Of a DNA stretch of 64,000 bases, positions 23,609-35,600 are shown in pieces. Every line of letters begins with the position of its first letter. The stretch's first letter is position 1. The notes below the pieces were generated by a model, which saw nothing but the letters and a program-made list of their open reading frames with translations, was not told the origin of the DNA and did no database searches. The position numbers and the translations under genes were made by a program. Source of the DNA: Myrmaecium sp. VS I D KN 1 (Eukaryota; Ascomycota; Dothideomycetes; Valsariales; Valsariaceae); assembly GCA_019775845.1 (NCBI GenBank), contig JADQAV010000026.1:665001-729000 (forward strand). Reading direction: 5' to 3'.

Positions 23609-24412
23609 GGGGGAGATTGGGGGGTTAGGGGGAAGGGGGAAGGGGAAAGGGGGGTTTGCTGTGTAGAGGAAGGAGGAGGATGGTGTGGGTTATGGCTTTG
23701 AGTGGCTATCCTGGGTTTCTTACTTTTACGTTGTGTAATTCTTCTTTTTTTTTTTTTTTTTTCTTCTTACTTTTATGTGGTAGAAGGAGTGGGAAAGGGT
23801 GAAGCGGTCCAACCCCTTCCCTCCGTGGCTCCGAGACTAAAGAACGGGATCGGTTGTATGTATAATATACATTTCTTTACATTTCTTGCTCCTTTTCTCG
23901 TGCGTTGACTCCCACCTCTAATGCCTTTGTCCATCACAGTACTCTCCTAGGATATTCTGTCCCAGCCACCACCGCCACACCCCGACGCCACACCGCTCGC
24001 TCGCTCGCTCGCTTATCCCGCTTGTATCCATGCCGGTACCTCAACGCTTCCTCTCTCTCAGCCCTCAGCCCTACTACCTTCGGTCCTTCATTTCACGTAC
24101 ACTTCACCACTCCACATCCATCCATCCAAAAGCAAAACCATCTCGCGATTCCCACGTCGTTGGTTTTCCTTCTTCCCCATTCTTCTTCTTCCCCTGCTGC
24201 TGCCTGGAAGTCGGAGACGAGCAGGAACCTGGTGGACGCGGAGAAGAGAGAAAAGGAAGCAAAAGAAAAGAAAAGAAAAGAAAAGAAAAGAAAAGAAAAG
24301 AAAAGAAAAGAAAAGAAAGAGCACGGTCAGACCGATCAAGGGACGGACGGATTGAAATCGAATCTGGAGAGACAGACGGAAGAAAGATAAATAGAGAGGG
24401 ATTGTGATAGGG
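23609..24412. other. Intergenic with poly-T and AAAAG repeat
   Basis: Carrier 3' region with a T-run of about 19 near 23744-23762, then the promoter of the ATPase gene. A short GCTC repeat lies near 23996-24011. No gene seen. Confidence 0.55.
24261..24319. repeat. (AAAAG)n pentanucleotide microsatellite, about 12 units
   Basis: A near-perfect AAAAG tandem ending 94 nt before the ATPase start codon. It probably lies in the promoter or 5' UTR. Confidence 0.9.
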
Positions 24413-26772
24413 ATGGCTTGTAAGCTCCCCCCCCCCCTCCCTCCATTCACCTCCGGCACTTTCATCCATCACACCAGCCCCACCGAGCGGTCACATAACG
24501 CACGGTTGATTGATTTGATGACTAACTCGCTACAGATCGAGCGAGCAGCCGCGGCGGATTTCGCGGCGCGGGTGCGGGTGCGGGTGCGCGGCGCGGCGGC
24601 GGGAGCTCGTTTCCTTATTTTCGGGGGCGTGGCGGTGGTGGTGGTGGGAAAGGAGGTGGAGGAGGTGGGAGAGGAGGGGGAGGAGGGGGAGGCCAAGTGG
24701 CTGAGGGGAAGAGCTGGGAGGATTTACTTCGCACGCTGAGGGGCATTGATGGGGGGTCGTATGGTGAGTTCTTTTTTTTCGTCCTTGTGTCTGTGTCTGT
24801 GTCTCTTTTGGTAGGATGGTGGTTGCTGATGCTGATGCTGGGGGTTAGGGGCTTATAATCAGCTTTGTGAGTGCCGTCTGCATGAGAGTGGAGAGGTTGG
24901 TTGAGGGGACTGACGGACGATGTCCTTGCAGATGGAAGTTATCAGCATGTGAACCCGGCGTTTAGACTGGCTGTGGATCATGTCCAGGGTGATTCTTATG
25001 CTCCTCCGTCTCGGGTGCGAGCTATCATGCCTCTGGTAGGTGAACAACTGCTGCTCCTGTCGATATGGCAGTGTCTGACCAGATATCTTCAGGACGTCAC
25101 GGGCTTCCCGGATAAGTTTCTCGCCACGCCCACCAGGAGAATTGCCCTCGCCGACTACCTCACTCGCACCGCCGCCTCCATCATCCGCGAGAATGCCTTC
25201 GACAAGGCCATGAGCGGCGGCGGCGGCGGTGGCGGCGGAGGTTGGCACCAACCCAAAGGCGGCGACTTCACGATCAACGCCCCTGGCCAAGCGGTCCTCC
25301 AGCGCAGCAGCTGCATCGTCCACACCAAGCAGACGCCGCCGAACGTGGAGCTGCGCTTCACCGTCAACCTGCCCGCGCGGGGCCGCACCATCCTCGGCGA
25401 CGTCGCCGCCCGCATCCTCACCCAGCACCTCCCCTCCCTCGTCGCGCAGACGCTGCTCTACTCCTCCCACCCGCCCGCCTCCGTCCTCCACCACATCCGC
25501 ACCGTCGAGGACCAAGAAGCCTTGCGCGCCCAGCTCCCCGCCCACAACCTCGTCGCCTTCGTCGCCGACGGCGCCATCCTGCCGCGCGCCTCGGGCGCCT
25601 CCTCCGCCCCCATGACCGACCCGGCCGACCTCGTCCCCTTCCAGTCCCCGCCCGAGCTGCGCGTCGAGCTCGTCGCGCCCAACGCCGGGCCCATCACGGG
25701 GATGGGCATCCCCACCGGCGTCACCGTCCTCACCGGCGGCGGCTTCCACGGGAAAAGCACGCTGCTCGCCGCGCTCGCGCACGGCGTCTACAACCACCTC
25801 CCGGGCGACGGCCGCGAGCGCGTCGTCACGGTCCCGACCGCCGTCGCCATCCGCGCCGAGGACGGCCGCAGCGTCACGGGCGTCGACATCTCCCCCTTCG
25901 TCCGCGGCGCCACGCTGCCCGGCCGCCGGCCCCCCAACCCCGCCGCCTTCACCACCGCCGACGCCAGCGGCAGCACCAGCATGGCCGCCAACATCCAGGA
26001 AGCCCTCGAGGCCGGCGCCTCCGCCCTGCTCATCGACGAGGACACCAGCGCCACCAACCTCCTCGTCCGCGACGCGCGCATGCGCGCCCTCCTCGACAAC
26101 AGCGACGCTGACGGCGAACCCCTCATCCCCCTCGCCGACCACGCCCGCACCCTCCACCGGGACCGGGGGGTCAGCACCGTCCTCGTCGTCGGCGGCCTGG
26201 GCGACTGGCTCGCCCTCGCCGACACCGTCGTCGGCATGCACGCCTACGCGGCTCACGACCTCACCGCGCGCGCCCGTGCCGTCGTGCGCGCCTTCCCCAC
26301 CCTCTCCCCTTCCCCGGATCTTCCAACAACCTACCCCCCGCCACCCCGCCGCGTCATCCGCCTTGATCCCGCGGTCGTGGACGCGGGCAAAGGCCCCTTC
26401 GCGCGGGGGAGGGGGTTTATCGCTTTTGGTGCTGGCGCCGCTGCCAAAGGCGAGGGCGAAGGAGACGCCCCGCCCGGCGTGGACGTCGGCGCGCTCGCGC
26501 AGCTGGTCGAGACGGGGCAGACGCGCGCGCTGGCGTTGGGGTTGCAGCTGCTCGCCCGCGCCCCTGCGGAGCGCCCGCTTGCGGAGGTGGTGGGGGAGTT
26601 GGAGGGGAGGATCGCGGAGGATGAGGATGGGGGAGGGTTGGACGTGTTGGATGTCACCGGCGGTCGGTTTTGGGGGGATCTGGTGGCGCCCAGGCGCTTT
26701 GAGATGTTGGCGGCGGTGTCGAGGGTGCGGGGGGCTGGGGTGAGGGTGCTGGGGCGGGAGGAGGGGGTGTGA
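24413..26772 (+). CDS. Predicted ABC-class ATPase (COG3044/PF09818-type) with RG-rich N-terminus
   Basis: Five exons close in frame to 678 aa: 24413-24419 (7 nt), 24536-24763, 24849-24866 (18 nt), 24932-25035 and 25093-26772. The first ~70 residues are Arg/Gly-rich (MAYRASSRGGFRGAG, then poly-Gly), as in RNA-binding RGG tails. Next comes SWEDLLRTLRGIDGGSYGAY and FRLAVDHVQGDSYAPPSRVR, typical of the ABC-class ATPase family. Walker A is GGGFHGKST (about 334-342); the Walker B-like LLIDEDTSATN is near 431-440. Also seen are DISPFVRG and STSMAANIQEALEAGA, an ABC-signature-like region. These are soluble P-loop proteins of unknown cellular role; there are no membrane segments. Intron 4 is 57 nt, in frame and without a stop, so retention is possible. 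The tiny exons rest on phase and homology, not transcripts. Confidence 0.87.
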
Positions 26773-27552
26773 TATCGGGTGAAGGGTATGTATGGGATGG
26801 AAGAGCATGGATAGAGAGGGATTTGCTGTTATAGAGAGGGTCTGATTTGGAAAGAAAGAAAATAGATCCATTCAATGAACTTCTAAAGATAAATAAAAAT
26901 TGTAGCGTCCGTATCTGTACCCCCCACCGATGGTTCTCCGGTAACAAAGCGGGCCTTCTCTGAACGCTTGCCATCAAAGCTATATTCCTCTGCGACGAAC
27001 TCCTCTCTCGTACCCTCCCTCCCTCTTCTTTCTCCCCCTACCTTCCTTCCCTTCCCTCCCCGTCACCATCCATCCCCCGTTCTTCCTACAATCTCGACTC
27101 TTCCCTTCCCTCCTCTTCCCTCTCCCGCCGTCCTGCCATCTTCACCCTCGATCGACTCAGCAGAGACGGAAACACATACCGATCCAGCTTTCCGGGCAGT
27201 GCCGGCGCCGCCGTATCGAAGGTTTCCCACTCGCGAGAGGTCGAGGGGGAAAGAAGAAGGAGGACGGAGGACGGGAGGGGGATAGAGAAGGGAAGGCGGA
27301 GAGGGAGAGAGGGAGGGGAAGGAAGAACCGGGATGAAGGGGCGAAGGGAAGGAAAGGAGGATGGAGGTGGAAGAGGGAAAAAAAGGTGTGTGAAGCACCC
27401 TGTCCTGCGCTCCTGTGGATGGTTCGAAGGAGTGAGGTCGGTGCGGATGTCGCGTTGCGCTGGATGTCCACGGTAAGGGACGGTGTCCACGAACCAATGA
27501 AGCGCGTAAAACCCACGATGCGTATAACGCCGGAAAGGCCTACCACGCCCAC

Positions 27553-27624
27553 AAAGCCCCCAGAATCCGCATAGCCCCTGGAACCAATAAAGCCCCCAGA
27601 ACTCACGAAACCCCCGGAACCCAC
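27553..27624. repeat. 18-bp tandem repeat, four units
   Basis: Units of 18 bp with a GCCCCCAGAA-like core, e.g. AAAGCCCCCAGAATCCGC. A weaker copy lies at 27535-27552. On the minus strand the unit reads as a hexapeptide of the GSGGFV type. Confidence 0.8.
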
Positions 27625-27760
27625 AGTAGTGATTCGGAATCCGATATAGGATCGAAGCGTAGAAGGCGAACGGCGGCGCGACGTTTAGAGACGTCACGAC
27701 TTACGGATCAAGGCGATGCGATCATGAAGGTGGACGTGGTTCGACAGGACACCGCGAGTA

Positions 27761-27798
27761 GATTCGGTTCGGTTCGGTTCGTTTCGATTCGTCTCGTT
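27761..27798. repeat. Degenerate GGTTC pentamer repeat
   Basis: Runs of GGTTC drifting into GTTTC, GATTC and GTCTC. The tract continues weakly to about 27808. Confidence 0.75.
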
Positions 27799-30395
27799 TC
27801 GTCGTTCGTTATTTGGCGGCGGCGTGGAACAAGGCGTAAACAAGATCGCTGAGGAATTCCCTGCCCATACGGCCAGAGAGCCTGTCCGTCCTGAAACAGC
27901 GCACCGTGTGTGCGAGTCAGAGCGGTCAACGTCTGTCACTCGTGGGACGTCGGGCTCCTCTTCCGACGAACCCTCGTCCTTCTGGTTCACCGACACCCCA
28001 GGCGCGACGGTTTGGCACGGATCAAGTTCTTCTGGGGAGCCGCACTGACGACCGTCGAGGCTAGGACATCACCGCAGGAAAGACCGCGCAATGGCTGTCG
28101 TCTCGCCCGCAGGATGATCGTTGTTGCCTTCTATAGCCGCCGCGCAGCTCCCTGGTCGAGCCTATCCCCGGTTTACTACTCCCGTCGTTGCCTAAGGCGC
28201 GGTGAGGAGGCAGGGTCGTAGAAGAGAAGCGTTGCCCGCGTATGGAGAGAGAAGGGAAAAGGAAAGGAAAGAGGTTGGAGTTGAGAAAGGGCGGGCTTTT
28301 ATAGACAGGAATCGGCGTCGGAAGAACGTGGCCGCCCGTTTGTTGGGACAAGCGAAATCGCACGTGAAAGAGGCGGTCGGTAAAGTTGGTGTGCCTGTGT
28401 TGAAAAGTGTTGGAAGTGGGCGGTGACGTAGGCGAAGCTTGTGACATTGGGCGTGTGAATGAGACGCCAAGGCAAGATTACCTTCCAACAAAGAGCCTGC
28501 GCAGTCCTGAAGATGAGGGACACTGACGTGATCTGCTCAGACAACATCATTGTTTGGTGGTGGCCGTCTGTGATGTGACAATACCAACGTTGCTGACCTT
28601 TTGGTGGATGACTCTGAGAGCAATGGCTCTCGCAACGCACTCTGTCACAGCGGCAGGACGATTCGCAGTCAACGTCAACATCAACGTCGCCGTACCGTCG
28701 GCGCAGCAAGCGAGAGGGCAAGCCACGCAGCCCGACAGCCACAGCCGCGAAAGAGACGCGTGAAAGAAGCCGGCGACGCCTGCAGACCGAAGGACAACGC
28801 AAAGACGAGTTCTCAACTTGACCACGAGCAAGAAGAGCGCGAGCGACAGGGCAATCCAAACACAGATAGAAGGGCAGACAAACAGCGATGACGGAGAATG
28901 GGAAACGACCAGACAGACAGATAGGAATTGACAAACAAAGAAAACAGAACCCGTCAGTCTCTCTTCTCTGGACTGACCTTACCGTACCTGACCAGACGCA
29001 CATCTCTCTACATCCCTCTTACATACTCATCCACCCCTCCCTCCCTTCCTCATCCCCGGGGAGGCAAAGAAGTAAAACAGGAAAACAAACAAACAAACAA
29101 CGAAACCCCATCAACATCCCAAGCGTCAGGGGGTCCAGGCTAACCGACCTCTCAGGGACCTGCTTACTCCCCATGTCCTCGGGCTGTCCTCCGAAGATAC
29201 CGAGAAGACAAAGCACGATACTTACCCCATGTGGGAAACGAAAGCAAAAAACAATGTTCCCCCCACATAGAGACACAGACATGAGCTAATACTCAAGCCT
29301 TCTTCCCACGTGGAGTGGAAAGGAAAGAGAAGCAAAGAAATGAAAGTGACAGGTGGAGATCAGGGGTCATGGCATGTCAGATGTCAGATGTCAGGTACAG
29401 CCGCGGTCCTCTAGCGCATAGCATAGCGAGGTTGGGGGTGTTGGGGGGTGGGGGTGGAGTAGAGTGGGGGAAAGTGATAGGGGGTAGAGAAAGAAGAATG
29501 GAAAGACTGGAGATCGGCGTGATAATGCGAAAGGAGATCATCGTGATAAGGTGAAAAAGAAACGAACGAGAAAGATGAGCGGATTTCAGCGGGACAGGAA
29601 AAAAAGGGAAGGAATAAGAGATAAAGGATTCAGAACCGCATGATGAGTTTACCTCCTGTAACCTACCTATCTCATCCTAGAAGTCCGAGTCTTGAGCCGG
29701 AGGCCGTCATCCGGTTAGAGGGACGTAGGTACCTAAGCTGCCCGCCGCCGCCGCCGACGGCCTCCTCATCGGCGGAGGTTTTCGATAACAAACTCACGAA
29801 CCCGCCGGCGGCCACGGCGATGGCGCCGGGTAAACCACTGCCACCGTCCTGTGCCGTTCCATTTGTTCATCAAATGGCCTCGCATCCCGATGGCCGTTTG
29901 GTGATAAGCTGCCACCTACCAGCCTCTGTACTAGTACCTCGCTACCTCGGTACGTCGTCTCTCGTCTCTCGTACCACATATCTCCATCGCATCCCACGCG
30001 CATCCCACTCCCCGCGGTAAGATCGTTGGGGCGCTGTCACTGTCGCTAGCAGTGAAACCGCGCGGATGGATGGGGTTTGGAGAGGATGGGTGGGCGGTAT
30101 TTGGAAGGAGGCATGTATGGATAGAGAGAGAGAGAGGATGTAGGAGGAGGGCGTGGACGATACGCGTCGCGGTGATGAGGATGAGGATGACGGGGAAAAC
30201 ACGAGAAAAACTCCGTGGAGGGGGCATTGATGCCTGAGGACTGAGGCATGAACTCGCACACCCACCTACGATGTACGCATATAATGTACGTATAGTTAGT
30301 TAAGCAGGAAGGTGAAGGCATAATTGCACCAAAAGATGAAGTTTAGACATATCGGTACGATGTCATTGGAAGATATGTAAACCATGATCTGATTT

Positions 30396-30434
30396 CAATC
30401 CAATCCTAATCCTAATCCCAATCCCAATCCAACC
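30396..30434. repeat. Telomere-like hexamer run (AATCCY)n
   Basis: About six units of AATCCT/AATCCC. On the minus strand they read GGGATT/AGGATT, one rotation and one base away from the TTAGGG telomere unit. Confidence 0.7.
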
Positions 30435-31410
30435 ATCCATCCATGCCAATCCACCTATAGAACCCACCTACCGAATCCGTACAAGCCCATCAAAACCAAG
30501 ACAAAACCAAATGCAAGGACTTTTTTGTCACCTCATCCACCTCCACCTCCTCATTCCTCTTCTTCTTCACTTCTCCGCCCCATTCCCCTGCGGCAGGGAG
30601 GGAGAGGAGAAACACGACGAAGATCATAACGACGATAACACGCAAGACCACGAAGGCAAGATCAAGTATGTATAAGTAAGAAAAAGATACAGGGTATCGC
30701 ATTCTGAATGAGAAGAGAAAGAAAGAGAGAGGAGAAGGGGGGAAAGATGGAGATGGCGCGAAGGTGAGGAGGAGAGGTAGGAAAGGCTGCAGAAATAAAC
30801 AAAGGGAAGGACGTTCTTGACAAGGAAAAAGGGTAACGAACGAGAGGAAAAAGATAGAAGAGAAAATAGGAGAGGTACTTTTAGTGTGTTTTGTTTTTCT
30901 CCTGCGGAAAGCAGATATATGGAAACGAAATCGAAAGCAAGGAAAAACAACAGCAAGGAACGGAAGTGGAACAGAAAAAAAGGAGGGTATTTCGCAAAGC
31001 CAGATAGCAACGATAAGAAAACGAAAACGGAAAACGAAGACAGAAAAGACCAAAGACCTCTTGCCACCCCCACCCAAGCTAGATTCCAATGATCCCCCAC
31101 ATATATGAATGGCAGCAGGAAAGGAAAGAAAAAAACAAGGAGATGAAGACAAAACAGAAATCTTCCCGCCGAATTCATACAGTCCGAGATGCCCCTAGAT
31201 ACGCTCCGTAAAGCCTCCCTGTGCCGCCAAGGCAGGCAAAGAGAGGATAACGAAAAGAGAAGAGAAGATGAGCCGTACAAGGCCTGTGGCGGGCGAGGGT
31301 AAGACGCCCGGAGGGGAACAAAGCAGTGGCCGCCAGAATTGGATGTCCTCCCCTTCTCGCTGTACAAGGGAAGGGGGGATGCGGTAAATCCCTCGGAAAA
31401 CAACAACAAC

Positions 31411-31436
31411 AAAAAAAAAAAAAAAAAAAAAAAAAA
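31411..31436. repeat. Poly-A tract, 26 nt
   Basis: 26 consecutive A after a CAA repeat on the plus strand. Confidence 0.9.
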
Positions 31437-31889
31437 CGCCTGTCTCAATGCAAAGGAAAGCCACTTCCAGCAGGGGCTGCGCATTGGAAAGTGGGAGCTT
31501 CGTCTAAATGCCGATAACGCGTACGCCACCGTGATCTATGTCAATGTTTGCCAGTTGTACCGTCGGAAATGGGTGATTGTTTTCTGCTTTGCCGGTACGA
31601 GGGGGGTCGTGTTCGCATCTCCTGTCGTAAGCCAGACGTGGTGCTGGACCTGGTGTGGCCGTGTCTGCTAAGGAGTGTATGCCGCCCGCTCAGGAAGAGT
31701 CGGTGGTTTGGTGAGAATCGAAGAAATGAACGTGGGATTTGGGTTGTCTTCCCCCGGTACATCTGAGGATGCCGGGACAGGATGTGAAATGACACGTCCG
31801 AGGATCATCATCCCGTGCGATCGCGGACATGGTGCACCGCGAGCCTTTGAATGATTCTCGGATTGGTGGTAATCGTGCGTGCAATGCGC

Positions 31890-32695
31890 TCATAGAATCA
31901 CGCACTTCTGATTGTCGTGGCCTCTCCGCGAGCCCTTTCCGGCACGACCGTTGCTGGCGTACGTCTCTACACCCCTGGGTTTGTAGGAATGGCCTCTGCC
32001 GGCCTTATTTGTGCCCTTGTCCTTTGACTTGCCGTTGGCGTCCTTGAAGGGCTGCTGGCGCTGTCGTCGAAGTTGCCGTACGACATCGTAGAAAGCTTTC
32101 TCGACGTTGACGCAGTTTTTGGCGGAGGCTTCGACGAAATCGCAGCCGAGCTCGCGCGCTAGCGCGGCTCCTTCCTGAGTGGAAACCTCGCGCTCGGTTA
32201 CCCTATCGCATTTGTTGCCCACAAGCATGATTGGGGTGGGGCCGTAGGATCCGGAAGCATTCGAGGTTGCACTGAGAGGAGAGCCAGGGTAGGTGGGCGA
32301 CCCGGAGGCGGCCGACTCCTTTACCCGCTGTATCTGGGAATGGAATTTTTGGATGCGTGTGAAGGAGGATCGGGAAGAGATGCTGTAGACCAGGACAAAT
32401 CCTTCGCCGTCTCTGATCCATTGATCCCGTAGAGCAGTGTATTCCTCCTGACCTGCAGTATCCAAAACTTCCAACATGCAAGACTGTCCATCGATCTGAA
32501 CTTGCTTGCGATATGAGTCTTCGATCGTCGGGTCATACGTCTCTACGAAGTGATTCAAACACAGCTGCAGGTCCAATTAGCTCCCACGTACGTAGTGAAG
32601 GGGTCAAGAATATCTACCTGAATGGTCAAAGCGGTCTTTCCTACACCACCATCGCCTAACACCACCAATTTGTACAGTGTCATTTTCCCCGCCAT
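31890..32695 (-). CDS. RAS2: Ras-family GTPase, Ras2/RasB type
   Basis: Exons 32695-32618 and 32564-31890 encode 250 aa; the 53-nt intron splits ALTIQ from LCLNHF. Motifs: P-loop GDGGVGKT (14-21), effector YDPTIEDSY (36-44), DTAGQEEY (61-68), NKCD (143-146), EASAKN. It ends in the CAAX box CVIL; the terminal Leu favours geranylgeranylation. [20 protein letters not shown] matches the fungal Ras2 class (Neurospora ras-2), which acts in growth, polarity and cAMP/MAPK control. A Ser/Pro/Gly-rich insert of about 28 residues (109-136) before the NKCD strand is usual for this class. The tail before CAAX is basic ([11 protein letters not shown]), helping membrane binding. The minus strand is pyrimidine-rich for over 1 kb upstream (to about 33.9 kb), suggesting a long 5' UTR. 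A RasGEF lies about 10 kb to the right. Confidence 0.95.
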
Positions 32696-35600
32696 GTTGT
32701 CGACGTGTGGATCTCTTCGGGGTTGGCAGACGGTTTCGAAGAAGGTCCAAGTGCGGGGTTCGAGAAGAGGGGAAGAGCGGAGGTTTCAGAAAATCAGGTT
32801 GCTGATGGAGTTCGTCGAACAGACTTTTTGCGGGTATCACAGCTCGCGTCAGCCAGTGGAATGCCAGTGATGACCCTGGAGTGTGATCAAAAGCAGATGC
32901 GGGATTGCGGTTCGAGGTCGGGTCCGTGAGAGGGTGGGAGGTTGAGGAACAAATAGGAGAGAGCCACGGATGAAGCAGGTTCGAGCTGGGAACGCGTGGA
33001 GGAGTGCAGCGTGTGATGATGATGCTTGTGCTGCTGCTTCTGCTGGATGCGAAGGTGAGTGGAAGAGGAGAACCGGGAGTCCGCAGGAGGGTGCAGGCAG
33101 ATCAACGGGGGGTTGAGTGCCCGGGATGGCCAGTGATCCGGAGCAGTGGAGAGCGAGAAGAAGCAAGAGGTCTCGCCGGGCTGCAAGGGAAGCACCGGAT
33201 CAGGTGTTGTACTGCAATGCTCGGCCAATCCGCAAGAAGCTCGAACTGGAACGCTTCGTCGAATGGTACTCTAGCGTTGAGGGGCGGCGGCGGCGTGAGT
33301 TGAGTTGAGGTGTAGCGTGGTAGCGAGGCGAAACGAGGGCGGTGCAGAAGCGGTAGTGTGGAGGCTAGGTGCGGGTCAACGAGGGCACTGTCTGGACTGC
33401 ACGCTGCGGGTACTAGCAGCGAGCGGAGCCGCGGTCGAAAAGAGGGAGGGTGAGGGGTGGTGAAGTGGAAGAAGGAAGAAGGTAGTGAGTGAGTGAGTGA
33501 GTGAGTAGGAGTAGGAGAAGTAGTAGTAGTAGTCGCAGTAAAGGAGGAGAGGACAGTGTGTCGACTACAAGAGCGAGGAAATGGGGAGGGGGGGGAGGTG
33601 GACGTTCTGGCCGGGGAGGGCCTTAGGTGTGATCCCTTTGGGTCTCCTTGGCCGTGAGCTGCCCTGAGTGCTGCACGGCGATCTCCTGCCTTTTCCGCAC
33701 GTGGGGATAGGCCGAAAAGTGGTTCAAAAGAGAGAGAGAGGGAGGGAGAGAAGCAGGCCGGCGATAGAGTGGTGGTAGGTAGCATAGGGGGGGGAGTGGG
33801 TGGTGGGAGAGGGGCGGAGGGGGGGCATACCGTCGTACTCCTTCGTGGCCTAGGGCAGAGAGGTGGTAGGGTGAGCGAGGAGCGAGCAGCGAGAGACCTT
33901 GGGCGGACGGCCGCTACCTGACCACCCAGCCAGCCCCTTCGACCACCGCTGGGCAGCCCACACAGTCCGAGTCGCTTTGGCAGCACGGTGGTACCGGCGC
34001 CCGGCGGGACGTGGGGGCAGCGGGCAGCGGGCGGCTTCGGACGGGGGGGCGAAGCTGCACTGCTCGTCCCGCTCCCCTTGACTTTCTTGCGCGTCTCAAA
34101 GCCGGACAGCGTCGCCCGAGCGAATAACAGCAGTCACCTTAGGTAAGAGTACTAGGTACCTTGGGATATTAGGATGTTAGGTAGGTTAGTATTTAGTATT
34201 AGGCACGGTATGTAAAATGCACGCCGGTTCTTGCGCACTACCTTATGGAGTAGCTGGGGCGCGCAGGGCAAGAAAGCTGCGCGAGACGCCAAAGTCGCGT
34301 TGCCGGCCACGGACCTGGCGCTGCACCCTCATTCACGTCGATGCAAGTTGCAGGCTGGGTAGGCATCTCGGTACCGTAGGTCAGATACCAGCGATGTCCA
34401 TGTTAGTAGGCACGCCTGAGGTAGCAAGAAGCCGAAGACAATGAATTGCTGCGTCGTGAAGGTCCAGTCCATACCTACCTTACTTAGTACTCCTACCTAC
34501 ATTGGTAGGTGGTTTAGCGACTCCCCGTGGAGGTAATTCAGATAGTTCCTGACTTCACCTCCTGTTTGATCCCTCACTGCTCCTCCATCCACTCCTACTC
34601 ACATCCACCTGCCCGCTCGACTGCTGGGGTCTTACCTGCTGCAAGACCACTCATCGATTGGCGTCAGTCCCGGCGTCGTCCCAGCAGTCGATGATGCACC
34701 TGAGGAGCGCCGGGCTTCGCCTGTATCAAAAACGGTGGCTTCTCCCCCCACCGGCGCAACCGAGCATCATGGCAGCAGTCTGCACGCTCCAGCTGCGAAT
34801 CACTGCTTGCTTCCTCCGTCATTACCGCACCACAGGAACTCGTCTTCCGCTCGCCCTGTTCCCGGCGGGGACGCAGCCGCCTGTGAGGCTCGGTTGCGGC
34901 ATCTGGCAAGGACCAGACCTGCCTCAATGAGCCTAGGAGGATGAGCAGCCGTCCGTGGGCGAAGGCCGCTGCCGTTGATATAGAAGCCACTGCTGACCAG
35001 GACTTGCCTTCCACACGGAGCATAGAGAGGCGTTTGGCAACGGCTGTGCTACATGAGCAGGCCTTCGGTCTGACGTTCAACAGCACGGCTTGCAGGTAAC
35101 CAGGCCTCGGGAAAAAGAAACCATATCCTGCCGTTTCCAGTCCCGTCTCTGCTTGATCTGTCGCCGCTGACAGGTCTTAAGACCGCAACAGGCATTGGAA
35201 GCGGTGCGTTTTGCGTCTCAGAAAGGTAATTGTTGTACGAAGCGGAAGCGCATCCTTTTAATAGATGCAGCCGTCCACCACAAGTCACCCTCGGAATAAG
35301 CACAACTCGACGCGCGGCGACGCAAGGGAAGCCGAAAGACGAAAGGACTGCTGCGAGGCGAGCACTGTCACCGATAGGATGGCCACGAATGACTGCTTCC
35401 GCAAGAAGGTGATATCTGGGTTCTCGTGCTGGCCAACAGTGCCAGCCCACGAGTAATCGCCGTTTGTCCAGTTCGCACATGCTGCTATCCTATCTCTGCT
35501 CGACACAGGCTGCAAGCACGCGCCGGACTAATACAGACACGCGAGTGCCGCTATTGATCTGTGTTATATTGCAATAAGGTTATGTATAGACGCTCACTGC

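Larger units (their letters stand above)
26773..31889. other. Gene-poor stretch, about 5.1 kb
   Basis: No protein family recognised on either strand. The plus strand is pyrimidine-rich at 27000-27130 and purine-rich at 27240-27390, 28850-29600 and 30490-31440. Reading frames of 200-300 codons at 30.5-31.5 kb (-) are composed of Phe/Leu/Ser from this bias and look spurious. It holds an 18-bp tandem repeat, a GGTTC run, a telomere-like hexamer run and a poly-A tract. A small unknown gene or non-coding transcript is possible. Confidence 0.45.

Noticed and set aside
9857-26772. Secondary-metabolite or catabolic gene cluster
   Set aside because: The genes are unrelated housekeeping functions; there is no synthase, P450, regulator or efflux set.
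24859-26871. 670-codon minus-strand frame
   Set aside because: Antisense to the ABC-class ATPase exon, which has clear Walker motifs on the plus strand.
26773-27700. Glycine-rich secreted protein on the minus strand
   Set aside because: The hexapeptide repeat has no proper ATG, signal peptide or supporting exon; kept only as a repeat observation.
30490-31529. Long overlapping minus-strand reading frames (220 and 301 codons)
   Set aside because: They are Phe/Leu/Ser-rich translations of a pyrimidine-rich strand, with no domain and no conserved-looking segments.
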